64,000 bases of DNA from Nymphaea colorata. Taxonomy: Eukaryota; Streptophyta; Magnoliopsida; Nymphaeales; Nymphaeaceae. The stretch lies in NCBI RefSeq assembly GCF_008831285.2, contig NC_045145.1, forward strand, positions 3,762,723 through 3,826,722. The letters are read 5' to 3'. Shown in pieces: positions 35,633 through 45,200 of the stretch (position 1 is its first letter; every line of letters begins with the position of its first letter). The notes beneath the pieces are model-generated. The model saw nothing but the letters and a program-made list of their open reading frames with translations. It did no database searches and was not told where the DNA came from. Made by a program: the position numbers and the translations under genes.

Positions 35633-36333
35633 GATAATGATTTTGCAACTGAGCTTATTGTGCTTGAAAAACAGCTAGCTTATCTAACTATTAATTTTAT
35701 TTCGTAAAAAATGTGGTGTAATCTGATTTGGGTTTTCGAAATGTTGTTAATTTGATGCCCTCCAGTTCATGGTTTTAGTGGATCTAGTTTAGATTTGGAT
35801 CAAGATAAGGTAGAATATTTTTCTCACATGCCAAAAGACTTTTTGTTTTCCTATTGCATCTCTCGTTATTGCCTTCCAATATAGATCTGGGTCCCATCGA
35901 TCCCTTTTGTGTCGGTTTTGGATCCGAATATTATAGATACGGGGTTGGGATAGTTTGCAAATTCAGCGTCTTAATGTGCATTCATTTAAATTGTGAATAC
36001 TTCGAACGGTGATCAGGATTTGGACCAGTATTTTGCGTCAGATCTATTCTTGATCTGGACGATGATCAGATCCAGTTGCCTCATTTTTCAGAAGAAAAAA
36101 AAGAAGCAGGTACTGCTGTCTTGCATCCAGATTTGGACATGGCAACCAAGAATTTAATGCCAAGTAAACCAGGTTTATTAATAATCAGATTCCAATTTTT
36201 AGTTAGCGTTTGGATAACACCTTGAAAATGTCAATTTTCCTAAATCCTGGATTTGCAAAAGCTTTTTCTTTAATGAGTTTTTGAAAAAATGGGCGTGACA
36301 GATTTGTCAAAAAACACCATTTTTTTTCACTTA
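35633..36333. other. Intergenic stretch, nothing identified
   Basis: GGATCTGGACGATGATCAGA-type words near 36050 are not tied to any family. No gene was seen. Confidence 0.4.
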
Positions 36334-36400
36334 GGTTGTGTTTGTTTCACTTAGGTCCACCGTGATATGAGGAGTTCAGATCCATGGTTCACCACCCCCA

Positions 36401-36441
<41 letters not shown>

Positions 36442-36521
36442 CAGTTTAAATGAGATCTCTCAAAACATACCTTTTTTATGCAGCGTTGAATTTTTTAAAT
36501 CCAAGGCTATCAAACACAACC
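36334..36521 (-). mobile_element. PIF/Harbinger-like (Tourist) MITE with TTA target duplications
   Basis: Perfect 11-bp inverted ends GGTTGTGTTTG / CAAACACAACC are flanked on both sides by TTA (36331-36333 and 36522-36524), the PIF/Harbinger target duplication. The element is 188 bp with a (TA)n microsatellite at about 36401-36438. It is related to the copies at 19.9 and 35.4 kb. Confidence 0.8.
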
Positions 36522-37929
36522 TTATGTTAAAAGAATGTGTTTTTAAGAAACCATGTTTCTTAAAATCACATTTAGAATGCACCCAAACACCCTCAAAGCA
36601 ACATTTTGGAGGGAAAATGCCCTTCTTCATCTAAAATGCTATTGTTGGTGTGCATTGATCTGTTTAATCTGACTATTAAATGAGTTGGTGTTGGTGTGTT
36701 TACTTGAACAGCAACCATTTGCTCCTCAATTGATGTAGAACTTCAACTTTTCTTTTTGGATCGATGGAAAATCCGTAATGGAATCATCTCATGCTTAATA
36801 ATAAAACTCTCTTAGTGTTTTTTTTTTTTAGGATCCTTGAGAGTGTTGTTTGGCAGTAAAAACAATTTATAAGCATTGTATAAATCTGACCTAAAGATTG
36901 AGATGTATTCATGAAACAATTGTTTTGATGCTCCATGAATTTGCCCTAATTTTAGGATAGGTTCATGAAATATCTATAATGTGTGTCTGCTGTCAAATGA
37001 TCTCTTAGGGGTTGTTTGACATTGGGAATACTTCGTAAGTGTTTTATGAATCTGTCTTAAAGATTATGATATAAAGATTGATTGAGGTGTATTTATGGAA
37101 CACGTAAGTGTCTTATGAATATGTCTCAAAGATTATAAAATAAAGATTGTTGTCAAATGATCTCTTAGGGGTTGTTTGGCATTGAAAATATTTCGTAAGT
37201 GTTTTATAAACCCGTCTCAAAAACATTAGAGTACGTTCATGAAATATTATTGTTTTATAAATCTGTTTTGAAATTTGGAATAAACTCATGAAACATTCAC
37301 GAAGTGTTCTTGCTCCAAATCCAAATGACCACTAACATTTGAACTTTTAGCTTGTACCAATGAGATCTGAACCATGACTATAAACCAATTATGTTAGAAC
37401 CACCACTGGAGGAAAAAATGGCCTGCATGAACTAGGTGGCAACTTGATGTGATTGGTTACCAGCAGGAGCTGCCATATATTGATCATAATTTTGCTTATT
37501 TTTTTGGTTTTTTATATATTTTCTGTTTATTTTAAAAAATATTATAATTTGGGATATTTGATCTAATTTCTAATTTTTAAACCCTTTGGGGTTTAGCTGA
37601 TGGCAGCTTTGTGATCAGCCAATTTCACATCATGTCAACCCATCTTCTCAATGACAATGAAAGCTACATCGATTTGATGTCCGTAATGATTGAAATCCTA
37701 GGGTTTTACTCACAGCTTAATTTAATCATGGACCATCTGTCTTCAGAAGGTGTAGCATAACTTGTGGGCTGACAATGTGTTTTTATTTTGATACATATAG
37801 ATGTTAAACTAAAAATAGTGTTACATGTAGGTTGAAAGGTGTATCGTAGAACCACTCACCTTTCCTTGTAGTTTTGGACTTGAAATTCCCTTTGGTTCAC
37901 TGGAAAAAATCAACAAACGGCAACACCAC
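36522..37929. repeat. Intergenic DNA with two to three tandem copies of a dispersed element
   Basis: The words TGTCAAATGATCTCTTAGGG and GTTGTTTG(A/G)CATTG appear near 36993-37030 and again near 37148-37185, followed each time by a TTCGTAAGTGTTTTAT block. A related stretch lies at 36840-36970 and 37240-37325. Relatives are near 3140, 18530 and 54755. The rest (37330-37929) shows nothing. Confidence 0.5.
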
Positions 37930-38047
37930 TAAGCCTGGGCACCAGGCCGGGCTGCCGGTGGGTACCCAGTACCCGGCTCGACTCAGAATCAAACCTAGGC
38001 TTGAGCTCAAAAAAAAGAGCAACGGGTCAACCCGATGCCCGGGCTTA
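37930..38047 (+). mobile_element. Miniature hAT-type element (118 bp) with 8-bp target duplication
   Basis: The inverted ends TAAGCCTGGGCA and TGCCCGGGCTTA differ at one position. AACACCAC flanks both sides (37922-37929 and 38048-38055). An 8-bp duplication is the hAT hallmark. A larger relative with the same left end is at 49292-49651. Confidence 0.8.
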
Positions 38048-38055
38048 AACACCAC

Positions 38056-38392
38056 ACCAACAACAACAATAATAATGTATCTAAAGATGTCACGCCAACC
38101 TGGTAAGCAGAAACATCATACAAGCCAACGATTGGCCTCCGGAATCATTATTAACAACATTGGACATGATTGCCCTTTGAAGGAAGGTGTTAGGTAGACT
38201 GGTAGGCTGCCGGTGCATGTCCAATTTTGGTAACCGGAAAGAACCAGGTTGCCTTGTCCATTTCCAAGCCGTAAGTGCAAGGAAATGCAAGCATGATATC
38301 ACCAACTCCTTGCAATGGCGTCCGCGTGAGCTTGCTTCTTAAAAGCTCCATTTAAATGCTAATAAAAGGGCAAATTCAACCTTGTAACTGGT

Positions 38393-38394
<2 letters not shown>
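38056..38394. other. Intergenic stretch, nothing identified
   Basis: Begins with a short CAACAACAATAATAAT repeat. Open frames here match no family. Confidence 0.4.
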
Positions 38395-38458
<64 letters not shown>

Positions 38459-38752
38459 GATATGCTATAAGAGGTAGAAGATTCCTCCATCTAGACCTGA
38501 ACAAAGAAATTCATAAATTATATGTACATAAGAAAAGTTAACGTTGTTGAATACTGCTGGGTGACTAAAATTTAAAAAATTATTGTTAAGAAGAAAAAAA
38601 TTGCTAAAAACATCATAAAAGTAGTCACACCATAAACTTTTGCTAATGTCAATATAGTGGCTGTTTTTTTAGTGACAAATTTTTAACTTTTAACCATGCC
38701 ATCTAAAAGGCATACATATAATGAGAGGTAGCATATCTTCTAATACATTATT

Positions 38753-38818
<66 letters not shown>
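38395..38818. repeat. MITE-like hairpin between two TA microsatellites
   Basis: (CT)n(TA)n at 38395-38453 is followed by ATTAGAAGATATGCTATAAGAGGTAG. Its near-complement GAGAGGTAGCATATCTTCTAATAC lies at about 38721-38745, just before a second (TA)n at 38757-38818. The roughly 300-bp segment between thus has inverted ends and TA repeats on both sides, as expected if an element with TA target preference (Tc1/Mariner, Stowaway type) landed in a TA array. Confidence 0.5.
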
Positions 38819-38821
<3 letters not shown>

Positions 38822-39439
38822 TCAAGTTCTTAAGGATATGATCTCAAGTGTCATTAAATAAAATGACAAAGCCAAACGAACGCTTCTATCTTACCTTTAA
38901 ATTAGATTGGCCTCTCATATATTATAAAATGAGCCATTTACTATTTGGATTTAGGAATCTCTTGCGCTTAGAATCATAATGAGGTCAGGCATGGTTTTAA
39001 AATAATCAATGCGACAGGAACAACTACTTCTTATTTAAATAATCAAGGAATATTATATGCAGAGAATGGTGGCGCATCAGAGTTGTGCAGTGTACGTACT
39101 CCACCCTTGAAACTGATCGATCGGGCGATGGAAACAATTTAACGGAAGTGGAATGGCAAAGGTTGTTTGGTAACTAGAAAAAGTTATCCCACACATGGAT
39201 TCAAACACGTAACAATGGAAATGAAGGGCCTTACGGTTGAACAAGTCGCAGTTCTTCCATATTCAAGCGTTCAAGAGAATGTTCATTTTGTTTTTAAGAA
39301 AATACCAACACCATTATCTTAATTAACAAAAAATTAGTCCTAACTAAGGGAGTCGGCACAACGGACACTGGTTGGTAGGCAGTTTCTATGTTCAACTCTC
39401 TGTGCTGTAAAAGGAAAGAGAACACTGATGTACAGGGGG
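38819..39439. other. Intergenic stretch with one SINE-like promoter relic
   Basis: At 39353-39412 GCACAACGGACACTGGTTGG and a later GTTCAACTCTC resemble the tRNA-derived A and B boxes also seen at 47711 and 54366. Otherwise nothing was recognised. Confidence 0.35.
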
Positions 39440-39625
39440 GCTGAGCCAATGTAGGGCCCGCTTGGGCCTCCCCACCTCAAAAAAGTTCTTTTAAAAATTA
39501 CATGTAAATTTTAAAAAATTTCACTTGTTTTGTATAAAAATTTTGAAAAATGATATTTCAGCCCTAATCAAAATCTAAAAACTTTAATTTGGCATGCTTC
39601 ATGAAAAAATTATGGCTCTGCCCCT
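39440..39625 (+). repeat. Dispersed repeat copy (sister of 5392-5585)
   Basis: Ends CATGAAAAAATTATGGCTCTG followed by CCCCTG. It has the same block order as the 5.4-kb copy and is better preserved at its 3' end. Confidence 0.6.
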
Positions 39626-40983
39626 GCTGATATACGCATTAAAGCATATAGAGAAGTATCACCTTGAGCCTGATACCTAAAGGGATAAAGGGAGGGCGAA
39701 GGCATTGGCTCTGGGTGTTGCCGAAATTAACAAAAGTAGTTTTTAAAGTCTAGTCATGCAAATGAGTTGAAAGGCAAGTGTTGCATAAATTGAATTAGAG
39801 CAAAAAATGAGGACTCAGCTTGCATAGGCCATTAATTAGCTTGTTTAATCACATATTTAGAAAATTAACCTTCCACATTAACTGTTTTTCCTTAGAAAAT
39901 GTATTATTCATATACTGGGTGTTTATTTAGAACAGTTCTTTGCTTTAAGCTTCATGAGTCTCGAGCTAAGTGAAGCGGAGCTCAACTCTTAAGTTTTGAG
40001 CTCAAGCTGGCCCAGGGTAACAGTCTAACTGGGCTCGTGAAACACTCTTAAGCAGAACCTTGCACATTTTGAAGTCTCAGGTTCACTGCTCCAACTCCAT
40101 GCAAACACCTTAATTTAGCTTTCAATTTTTAGTCTCTTTTCATCTCTGGCTCACCTAGTTGGCAGCAGAGCGAGGAATTCTTTCGTTAGCAAATTTTTAG
40201 TTGCAGGGACCGAAACTATACTTTCAAATTTTTTAACAAAGACCAAAATATAATTTTTCATATTTTTTTATATAGATTAAACTAGAATTTATAAAATTTA
40301 CATATAAATTTTATAAATATGAAAGAAATTGCCTATGCCCTTGTGTGGTAGGCTTGCTAGTAGTGAGAAATTGAAATTATCATGGATGTTACCGGATCAC
40401 TAAATATTTAAAACTTGTCATAATGGTCACTAAATATGAATTCTTAGTTGTCATTATTTTTTTTGCCACCTGAAATTATTGTAATTCTGATGAAACCAAC
40501 TTGATACGTGCAGTTGGGATGTATAAAATAACAGAATTCTAAAAGAATCTCAAAAATGTACTGTATTGATCAAACATTACAAAATAAAATATGATTTAAT
40601 ATTTGTTGTCTCATAAGTTTCAATTTGTATGTCGAATTTTCACAGGTCCTTTAATCTTTAATTTTGAAACATATCCTTATGAGGGAATTCATTAGTTTCG
40701 CAAGAGAAACCTCGCGATCCAGACGCAACAAAGATTTTATGAGGATTTACGGTCGATCGTTCTACATTGGTTTGAATCTATGAAATACTGAGAGGCATTA
40801 AATTTTCACCCCTCTTTCAGACTTGCGAGCCTTTCGAGTTTATTATAAGTGAAATCAGTTTCAAAAAACCTGGTCAAAATGTAACTGAACAGTAAAAAAC
40901 TGTGTACTGTTGAATCTGACCAAACGTAAAAAGTTAATATAAACCAAACGTTTGTATCAACACTTTCCTATTTTTAACATCAG

Positions 40984-41061
<78 letters not shown>

Positions 41062-41591
41062 TTGATTGCTAGAAGCTCAACAAATCATGGAAACAAACAG
41101 AGACATCCTCACTTACCAGTTTGCAGACGCCAACTTAACCATACATATATATATTTGACCACTAGTACACCATTAGGTCTAACAATATATTGAATTGTTG
41201 CTACTTTGCATATAATAATGCTTACTCTCTAATAAACTAATCGACCATTTGAATTCGTCAATCGATATCTAACGAATTAAAAATCAAACCGATACGGTCC
41301 GTGAATCAGCTTGATGTACTACTGTGGATAATTGTCTGCTCCACTTAACCTGCACATGAACACTTTCCTTGAGGAAGAAGAAGAGGACCACCCAAATGAA
41401 ATAATGAAGATCAGTAACAACAAGGCAACGAACATGATAAATAAATGGCAATGGTTGGCGAGTTACGTAATCTAAAGAAGGCGCTTCTTTTTATGGGGTA
41501 AGCTGAGGTTAGGCTGACCTCTGCTAAGTTCTATGCCGAGATATGCGGTGAGTGTTCGAAAAAAGTTCGAACCCCCAACTTCCTTTTAATT
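39626..41591. other. Intergenic stretch with a long (TA)n microsatellite
   Basis: (TA)n of about 36 repeats at 40986-41058. No gene or clear transposon end was recognised in the remainder. Confidence 0.5.
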
Positions 41592-42090
41592 AACATGAAA
41601 CTCTTAAGCACGATTCCTCTTGATAGAGATAGAGAAACAGAGTTTTTGGTTTGTTGGCATATAAAGATCAAGTAATTCGAACACCCCACTTGCTTTTAAC
41701 ATGAAAATCTTAAGCGCGCTTCCTCTTGATGCAGAAGAAACAGTGTTTCTGTTCGTTGGTACATAAAGAGAGAGTAGTTTTGAAATTTTAGCTCTCGACT
41801 TCCTTTTAACAAGAAATGCTTAAGTCTAATTTCTCTCGACAGGGAAGTAGAGTTTTTGTTAGTTGGCATATAAAGATCAAGTAATTCGAACTCCCAACTT
41901 CCTTTTAACATGAAAATGTTAAGCTCAATTCCTCTTGATGCAGAAGAAATAGAGTTTCTGTTTGTTGGTATATAAAGATCGAGTAGTTTCGAAATTTGAA
42001 CCCTCGATTTCCATTTAACACGAAACTCTTAAACTTAATTCCTCTTGATAGAGAAACAGAGTTTTTGTTTGTTGGCATATACAGAAAGTA
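41592..42090 (+). repeat. Five-copy tandem repeat with an alternating (dimeric) pattern
   Basis: Units start at about 41592, 41698, 41808, 41907 and 42017, each opening AACA(T/C)GAAA.. then CTTAAG and ending before the next AAC. Units 1, 3 and 5 share GTTGGCATATA; units 2 and 4 share GATGCAGAAGAAA, GTTGGTA(T/C)ATAAAGA and TAGTTT(C/T)GAAATTT. The real repeat is therefore a dimer of about 210 bp. It ends about 300 bp before the zinc-finger gene's leader region. Confidence 0.8.
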
Positions 42091-42184
42091 ATTGGCGATC
42101 GAATCATCAAATTCCTGAGATTTCCTTTCCCATGAATTTTTTCTGTGAAAACGGACTCATGATACAAACATTTCATTGGTGTGG

Positions 42185-42366
42185 GAAGAAATTGAAGATA
42201 AATGAAGAGAGGGGGAAGGGGACGGAGAGAGGGAGAGGAGGGTGGCCACAAGAAAAGTCCAAAAGAATAACGGTAGCGGAGGTTCGAACCCTTGCAGTCG
42301 GGGGGTGTTGGCTTCCGATGATGAGGAGGAGGAGGGGGAGAAAGAGAAGGACAAAAGGGAAGGAAT
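42185..42366 (+). promoter_or_regulatory. GA-rich purine tracts upstream of the zinc-finger gene
   Basis: Two nearly pure purine stretches (about 42195-42245 and 42318-42366). Such GA tracts are typical targets of plant BPC/GAGA-binding proteins. Role inferred from composition and position only. Confidence 0.3.
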
Positions 42367-42402
42367 AGTTAGCGGACGGTTTGGTCCATTCCCCACATAG
42401 GG

Positions 42403-43062
42403 ATGCTAAGTGGAAGATCCTACAAAGCAAGGCCGTTGGATGAGGTGGCGTACGCATCTCACTCCTCTACACGTGCTCCGCTTCCTATCTTTGCTTTCCT
42501 TTTTTTCTTTTATCTTTGCTTCCATGCATGGTATTTTTCTTCGGCAGCCCTGCTTCTTCTTCTCCTTCCGCAGAGAGAAGGGGAGAGAATGAGGGAGGGA
42601 GCTTTTACTCGTTTCTCTGCTACCTCCATCATTGAATTTGATCTCCTTGCACCAGGAAAAGATGAATCGGGGTTGTGCAATTTAGCAGTTTTCAGCTGTT
42701 AGGATCTTGTTCCTGCTTGTTGAGAAGTTGGTTTCTTCTGTAACATCTTTTTAGTGATTTTGATTTGTTTCTTCTGTTGTCATTTGCTCTGTCCAATAGA
42801 AGGTTTTGCTTCGATCAGTCTTCTGATTCGGAATTCCGACTACCCATTTGCAGGAAGCGAGTGATCTTGTTCTTGGATCTTGTTCTTTCTCGGAAACTGA
42901 AGCTTGGTGCCTCTGCAAACTCCATACTTCATTTGGGGCTTTTTTCGTTTCTTATTTCGAACTGAGGGATCCAACCAAGTTGAGAATTTTCTCTTAATTC
43001 GGTACCGGTTGGCTAGACTTCTTGTCTGTTTCTGGGGGTGGCGAATTCTGAGTGGTTCTGGG
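42403..43062 (+). promoter_or_regulatory. Promoter-proximal region and 5' leader of the C2H2 gene
   Basis: C/T-rich leader-like DNA (TTCTTCTTCTCCTTCCGCAG near 42550). If transcription starts before about 42585, two short upstream ORFs would precede the main start: ATG at 42589 (38 codons, stop at about 42702) and ATG at 42661 (7 codons). The frame of the main protein stays open upstream to about 42904 but has no ATG before 43063. The transcription start is unknown. Confidence 0.4.
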
Positions 43063-44730
43063 ATGGAGGATAAGCGAGAGTACAGGCATTCTTGCAAGTA
43101 CTGCAAGAAGAAGTTCATGTGTGGGAGGGCGCTTGGTGGGCACATGAGGTCTCACATGACGATGCCATCGACTGATGCAGATGAGGGGTGCCCGATGGGG
43201 AAGGTTGGTAATGGAGGGGACGAGGAAGCGGGTGGTTCTGAGAGTCACAAGCAGGGTGCGTATGGATTGAGGGAGAACCCCAAGAAGTCATGGAGGTTCT
43301 CCGATTCGGTTCGTTTAGCTGCTAAAGACAGCAGAATTTGTAAAGATTGCGGTAAGTGGTTCCCTTCGTTGAGGGCACTGTTTGGTCATATGAGGAGCCA
43401 TTCCAGAGGGAAGAGTTCACAACAGAGCTTCGTCGAGGGGCCGTGTGTGGAAGAGCAGAAGCAGATGAACGTTGTGGACGGTCATTCCGATAACGAATGT
43501 GGACTGAAGAGGAGGCGATCGAAGAGAATCTCTAGGCAAACTGCATCTTCGTCCGTCTCTGGTTTTTCCGGCGTGAATTCTTCTTGTGATATTGAGCAAG
43601 AGCAGGAAGATGTAGCTATTTCTTTGATGATGTTGTCTAGGGATGTTTGGAACGATACTTCGCGAGAGAACTTACTGGACTCTTCTGATGATGCTTCTGC
43701 GTCACGGGAGCTTAGATCAGGCTTTAAGAAGGAAGCTGATGAAGAAAACATGAAACATGTCGATGCCGATGTTCGTCCGCAGAAGAAGCACAGGAATGAT
43801 TTTTTCCAGTCACAGCTGGATGTTGATGAGAATGGTACTAGTAGACATGCGTTCAATGTGTCTAAAAAGGCTAAATCCGATGTCCGTAGCGGATCGTATG
43901 AGCGCAGGAACAATGCTGTCTCTCTAAATGGATTCAAGAAAGAGCCGGTCAATGATTGTGAAGAACTGGGGTCTGAATTTTCGGATTCAGAACTGGAGAG
44001 GGATTCTTTTAGACATGGTAGATTGAATTTCTTTGCTAGCGAACAAGGAAGGACTGCCCACAAAAGTACGAGGCATGATTCCTCTGACTCGAGTTTGGGA
44101 AAGCAGCCGTTCAAGCAAGCAAGATATGAGTGTACTACTTGCAACAAGGTTTTTCATTCGTACCAGGCACTTGGGGGGCACAGGGCAAGTCACAAGAAGG
44201 TGAAAGGCTGTTTCTCAAAGATCGACTACAGTGAGAACAGTAGCGCTGAGAACAACGACTTGCTTCCAGACCAAGTTGATACAGCCATGGCAGAAAAGAA
44301 GCCCTTGATAGAGAACGCGAAAGCCGATGATGAAGCGGACAATGGATCGGTGAAGAGGGCAAAATTGCATCAGTGCCCAATGTGTTTGAAGGTATTCGCT
44401 TCTGGGCAAGCATTAGGAGGACACAAGAGGTCCCATCTTTTCCCAAATGGAGATGCTGAGTTCAGAGAAAATGCTTGTAGGCCAGTCGGGATTCCACAGC
44501 AGATGCCTGTAATTGCAGATCTTCTCGATCTTAACCTTCCTGCTCCTCATGATGAAGAAGTCAATGGTCATTCTGAATTTAAATCTTTGTGGGGCAGTGA
44601 TGATCAGAAGCGTAATGTGATCGAAAAGAAGGAGGAAGCCCAACTTGCTGCAGAGAATTCTATCGTCAGCAGAAAGCGTGCTGATCTACATCGTATACGG
44701 CCTCTTCCACCACCATGCCTGCAAGTTTAG
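43063..44730 (+). CDS. Four-finger C2H2 zinc-finger protein with EAR repression motif (ZAT-like)
   Basis: Intronless, 555 aa. A probable nuclear transcriptional repressor. Four plant-type fingers: residues 9-31 (CKYC..RALGGHMRSH), 91-113 (CKDC..RALFGHMRSH, a variant QALGGH core), 355-377 (CTTC..QALGGHRASH) and 436-458 (CPMC..QALGGHKRSH); all have the C-x2-C and H-x3-H ligands. A basic cluster KRRRSKR (149-155) looks like a nuclear signal. EQEDVAISLMML near 179-190 resembles the L-box of ZAT proteins. LLDLNLP (487-493) is a DLNxP/EAR motif, which recruits TOPLESS/SAP18-type corepressors in this family. The long 114-354 linker is acidic, Ser-rich and low in conservation. The start at MEDKREYRHSC is the first in-frame ATG and sits just before finger 1, as in relatives. 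Confidence 0.93.
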   Translation: MEDKREYRHSCKYCKKKFMCGRALGGHMRSHMTMPSTDADEGCPMGKVGNGGDEEAGGSESHKQGAYGLRENPKKSWRFSDSVRLAAKDSRICKDCGKWFPSLRALFGHMRSHSRGKSSQQSFVEGPCVEEQKQMNVVDGHSDNECGLKRRRSKRISRQTASSSVSGFSGVNSSCDIEQEQEDVAISLMMLSRDVWNDTSRENLLDSSDDASASRELRSGFKKEADEENMKHVDADVRPQKKHRNDFFQSQLDVDENGTSRHAFNVSKKAKSDVRSGSYERRNNAVSLNGFKKEPVNDCEELGSEFSDSELERDSFRHGRLNFFASEQGRTAHKSTRHDSSDSSLGKQPFKQARYECTTCNKVFHSYQALGGHRASHKKVKGCFSKIDYSENSSAENNDLLPDQVDTAMAEKKPLIENAKADDEADNGSVKRAKLHQCPMCLKVFASGQALGGHKRSHLFPNGDAEFRENACRPVGIPQQMPVIADLLDLNLPAPHDEEVNGHSEFKSLWGSDDQKRNVIEKKEEAQLAAENSIVSRKRADLHRIRPLPPPCLQV

Positions 44731-45200
44731 ACTCAAACTTGACGGAAATCGAGATGAAGCGAATTAATTTTGTTTTAGTTGGCAGGAAATGATGCAAGTT
44801 GAAGGCTCATTTGGCGTTATTTTTTTCCCCCATGCCTATTCCGTTCTTCATCTACCTGGGTCTTATGAACGGAGTTTGATGCAGACAATAGCGGAGTTTC
44901 GATAGGAAACAAGAGTGTAAATATGCTTCATGGTTCTTTTCTTCGTTTTCCTCTTTTCTAATTCATTTTTTCTTGAATTGCTATGCCGGAAAGGTAACAG
45001 GGTGAGATCTCCTCATCAAGCGCCTGGCAGCGGTCCTCTGTTTCTCCTTCCTCTTTTCTTGTATACGTTCAGTACCTGTTTCTCTCTTTTTCACTCTTCT
45101 TTTTATACTGTCAGTACTCTTAAGAATTTCGATTGCGAATAACGTGCTAAGGTGAGAGAGATGTTACATTGTTATTTGAATTGTTAATGAAGCTCATTTA
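44731..45200 (+). terminator. Probable 3' UTR of the C2H2 gene
   Basis: T-rich non-coding DNA after the stop. AATAA-like words occur at about 45138 and a TTAATGAAGC word at about 45184. No single poly(A) signal stands out. Confidence 0.3.

Noticed and set aside
42904-43062. Upstream extension of the zinc-finger reading frame
   Set aside because: The frame is open but contains no ATG; the first ATG, at 43063, lies directly before finger 1, as in related proteins.
43417-44643. Minus-strand open frames opposite the zinc-finger gene
   Set aside because: They are shadows of a coding strand with clear domain content; none shows a domain.
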